A stretch of 64,000 bases of DNA from contig JAJTHN010000002.1 of NCBI GenBank assembly GCA_021297895.1, forward strand, positions 1 through 64,000, written 5' to 3'. The DNA is from Phycisphaeraceae bacterium. GTDB lineage: Bacteria > Planctomycetota > Phycisphaerae > Phycisphaerales > UBA1924. The notes beneath the pieces were generated by a model that saw nothing but the letters and a program-made list of their open reading frames with translations, made no database searches and was not told the origin of the DNA. Made by a program: the position numbers and the translations under genes. Each line of letters opens with the position of its first letter. Position 1 is the first letter of the stretch. Shown piece by piece: positions 62,014-64,000 of the stretch.

Positions 62014-62042
62014 TTTATCAGCCATAAGGGCCGATAAATCAA
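62014..62042 (-). promoter_or_regulatory. imuAB-dnaE2 promoter with embedded inverted repeat
   Basis: Minus-strand -35 TTGATT (62037-62042), 17-bp spacer, -10 GATAAA (62014-62019). The spacer region coincides with an inverted repeat, TTATCAGCC (62015-62023) and GGCCGATAA (62029-62037) around a 5-bp gap, one mismatch between arms. A repressor bound there would block RNA polymerase, as LexA does at SOS promoters. The arms do not match the E. coli or Gram-positive LexA boxes. The operator role is inferred from position. Confidence 0.62.
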
Positions 62043-62086
62043 GATCCCCCTGCACACCGCGTGATTGCCCACACCCACCCGCCGCG

Positions 62087-62124
62087 CCAAAAACAAACCG
62101 CCCCCGCGAGACTCGCGGGGGCGG
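62087..62124 (-). terminator. Rho-independent terminator of the ClpP/NfeD-like gene
   Basis: 12-bp stem CCGCCCCCGCGA (62098-62109) / TCGCGGGGGCGG (62113-62124) with a GAC loop; on the minus strand it is followed by TTTGTTTTTGG. It lies 38 bp past the stop of the gene at 62162 and separates that gene from the imu cassette. Confidence 0.9.
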
Positions 62125-62161
62125 AAAAAGTTCACCCAAGATCACTTCGCGGCACCCGGCC

Positions 62162-63532
62162 TCAGTTCTGCGGCGGACGGAGCAGGTCACGCAGAAGACG
62201 GTCCTGCTCGGTGAACCAGCCCATGCCCTGAAGCCCGACGTTAAGGCCAAGGAGGGGGTTCTCCTCCATCCACTTCCGCATACGAGTCAACTGCGAACGA
62301 GCGACCCCAACTTCCCGACGCCGGGCATCCATGTCCCTTGTGCCCGCAGCGGCACCGAGCGCCATCTGATACCGCTGCATCGTGATCACGATTTCCTCAC
62401 GCGCAACATTCATACGACGGATGCCGTCATCCACAAACTTGGTCGCTTCCGCACCAGCCGTCTCCCACTCGGAGATGCCCATGACACCCATAAGCTCCTC
62501 GAAGGTCGCCGCCGTGCCCTTGGACACCTTGATATCATAGGCATCCTTTGACGTAAGTGTGAGAACCTTGCTCGACCCATTAATGACGCGCTGACCGGTT
62601 TCGTCCTGAAAGTACGTGACATTACCATTTTCGTCGATGTTCACCGAAAGGGCAGCCTGGATCTGCATGGCACGAGCAATAAACGGGTGCTTCTTCCCCT
62701 CGGCCGACGCCAGCTCCATGCGGTACAGGGTCTTTTCAAGATCAAAGCCCTCGACCGCAGCAACGCCATTGAAGTGGGATGTCGCACCACCCAGCGCGCC
62801 CTCAGGGTACATGTAGATTTCCTCGAAAACCCAAGGACTCATCGCGGCTGCGGAGATACCCCACTCGATCCACGCGGCACAGCGGAAGTGCTTCTTGTAC
62901 TCGCGGAAGATATTGTGAAACTCGGTGACCTCGGTCGTGTAACCGCCGGGAGAATTGACCCGGATGATGACCACATCAACGTTGTCCTTCTTCAGCAGCG
63001 GAAGCGCACCGACAAAGTGCTCTGCAATAGCCATCTCACCGACCTGGTTGGCACCGTTGCCCAGCTTCCACGAGGAAGGCCCACCGAAGTTCAGCACCGC
63101 CACACGCGTCGGCCGACCGGTGAGCGCCTGAAGCTTCGGATCGTCGGACTTCTTCTGGCCACCGGCACCCTGCGCCTTCGCACCTTCCTTTGCAGGTGCA
63201 GGCCCGCTCGAACCCGGGGACGCCGGGGCAGTTGCCGAGGACGCATCCTTCTGTATCTTGGAGGGTTGAGTGTCTGCAGTACCACGGACGATCTTGAGAA
63301 CCTCTTGGCGAGTCAAGAACACGCGTTCTTCCTTCCCTTCACGAAGGACGCGGATGACGATAACATCGCCCTCATCACGCTCGATCGTTCCGGTCAAGGT
63401 CTCCCCAGAGGCGAGCGTCACCGTGTCGCTTGCCCACCCCATCGATGGGCACAGGACCGCCGCCACGCCCAGCGCCAGAGAGAGGGCCGAACCACGCACC
63501 AGAAGCCGCAGACTCGAAATCAACCTGTTCAT
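62162..63532 (-). CDS. Exported ClpP/NfeD-like serine protease
   Basis: 456 residues. Signal peptide (LALGVAAVLCPSMGWASD), a small SHS2/LSM-like beta domain (LTGTIERDEGDVIVIRVLRE), a Lys/Ala-rich linker, then a crotonase/ClpP-fold as in NfeD proteases: VVIIRVNSPGGYTTEVTEF with the oxyanion Gly-Gly, and WGISAAAMSPW with the likely nucleophile Ser. The C-terminal ~180 residues are helical and do not match NfeD's membrane part. No transmembrane helix beyond the leader is seen. The gene and its upstream neighbour have visibly lower GC than the imu cassette. Confidence 0.75.
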   Translation of the reverse strand: MNRLISSLRLLVRGSALSLALGVAAVLCPSMGWASDTVTLASGETLTGTIERDEGDVIVIRVLREGKEERVFLTRQEVLKIVRGTADTQPSKIQKDASSATAPASPGSSGPAPAKEGAKAQGAGGQKKSDDPKLQALTGRPTRVAVLNFGGPSSWKLGNGANQVGEMAIAEHFVGALPLLKKDNVDVVIIRVNSPGGYTTEVTEFHNIFREYKKHFRCAAWIEWGISAAAMSPWVFEEIYMYPEGALGGATSHFNGVAAVEGFDLEKTLYRMELASAEGKKHPFIARAMQIQAALSVNIDENGNVTYFQDETGQRVINGSSKVLTLTSKDAYDIKVSKGTAATFEELMGVMGISEWETAGAEATKFVDDGIRRMNVAREEIVITMQRYQMALGAAAGTRDMDARRREVGVARSQLTRMRKWMEENPLLGLNVGLQGMGWFTEQDRLLRDLLRPPQN

Positions 63533-63609
63533 TGGTTATTTCTCCATTTCATCGATCTCGACACAACACCCGCCGGCCCCGACCACCCGGACAAACCATA
63601 AAGCCCGAT

Positions 63610-64000
63610 TCAGCGGCGATCAGCACGAATCGCCTGCTCAACCTCCGCGATCTGAACTTCAAGCCCCTGGCGAAGCGGAGCAATATCGAAGCCGATCGCT
63701 GTCGGAGACAATGAATCCTTGTATCGGTCGAGCATGCGGATGATGTCACGACACAGGCCGATGATCCGACCACGCTGACGGTTCCGCTCCTCGGGGGTCT
63801 CGCCGTTGACCTGAGTCTGGCGAAGCATCCGAATCCGCTCGACAATGTCACGCTCGGTACGCAACAGTTCCCGGCTCCAGTCCGTGAGCACCTGATTTGC
63901 GCGGCCATTGAGTACGCGGAAGTCCCGTGCCACCCCCAACTCAAAGGCCAGATCATCCATCGCGCCCGCCACCCCCCTTGCCACACCGAGCTTGAGCGCA
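63610..64000 (-). CDS. Partial gene, helical coiled-coil protein
   Basis: At least 129 residues; the frame stays open to the window edge, so the 5' part is missing. What is seen is all helical and charged (ERDIVERIRMLRQTQVNGET; LEVQIAEVEQAIRADRR), with no signal peptide or motif in this part. It stops 77 bp before the protease gene on the same strand and is probably co-transcribed with it. A GTG at 63984 exists but need not be the start. Confidence 0.55.
   Translation of the reverse strand, partial: ALKLGVARGVAGAMDDLAFELGVARDFRVLNGRANQVLTDWSRELLRTERDIVERIRMLRQTQVNGETPEERNRQRGRIIGLCRDIIRMLDRYKDSLSPTAIGFDIAPLRQGLEVQIAEVEQAIRADRR

Noticed and set aside
61962-62135. Longer ImuA N-terminus starting at 62009 or further upstream
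   Set aside because: It would lie at or upstream of the expected transcription start and cross the promoter and inverted repeat.

Overview
The window looks like chromosome from a high-GC member of the Planctomycetota, most likely Phycisphaerae. The clues are roughly two-thirds GC, an exosortase fused to an EpsI domain, a secreted beta-propeller-like protein ending in a dockerin-like domain, several SPFH proteins in one operon, and many large exported proteins of unknown function. This placement is inferred from gene content, not from a phylogenetic marker. I see no phage, transposase, integrase or CRISPR array.

Layout. 1-886 is gene-free, G-rich and repetitive. 887-5495 (minus) holds an M24 peptidase and a translationally coupled trio: DinB-like protein, TPR-GT41 glycosyltransferase and lipoprotein. 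5642-7680 (plus) holds rsmA and an APH-like kinase. 7705-17882 (minus) is a six-gene membrane operon of three SPFH/HflKC-type proteins, an ABC-2 ATPase and permease, and a large membrane-anchored protein. A tRNA-Ile(GAU) lies at 18479-18552. 18751-22848 (minus) is an ECF sigma factor operon with an anti-sigma-like membrane protein and a secreted protein, followed by another secreted protein. 23009-25321 is gatC-gatA-comEA-like. 25402-31451 holds a DUF1579 protein, a divergent GT4/GT5-type glycosyltransferase, and an operon of a cytochrome c-sugar dehydrogenase, a membrane protein and a LEA/WHy lipoprotein. 31577-34684 encodes a large secreted metzincin-type protease.

34992-49832 (minus) is an envelope polysaccharide and protein-sorting locus. 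It contains a Wza-type export lipoprotein, an exosortase-EpsI fusion, a 1513-residue TPR protein, a Wzz-BY-kinase fusion whose Walker A lysine is missing, an NAD-dependent sugar epimerase, a WecA/TagO-type initiating transferase and a UbiA-family DPPR-synthase-like enzyme. Together these could build a lipid-linked glycan, control its length, export it and anchor proteins in the envelope. No PEP-CTERM-type substrate is visible here.

50208-64000. lipA (plus) is followed by a gene-free stretch with a 21-bp tandem array of a 10-bp palindrome. Next come an 800-residue repeat protein with a dockerin-like tail, a strong terminator and an AT-richer gene-free island. The minus strand then carries an SOS-type mutagenesis cassette, imuA-imuB-dnaE2. 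Its promoter overlaps a 9-5-9 inverted repeat that may be the operator. Last are a ClpP/NfeD-like serine protease and a partial coiled-coil gene that runs off the window.
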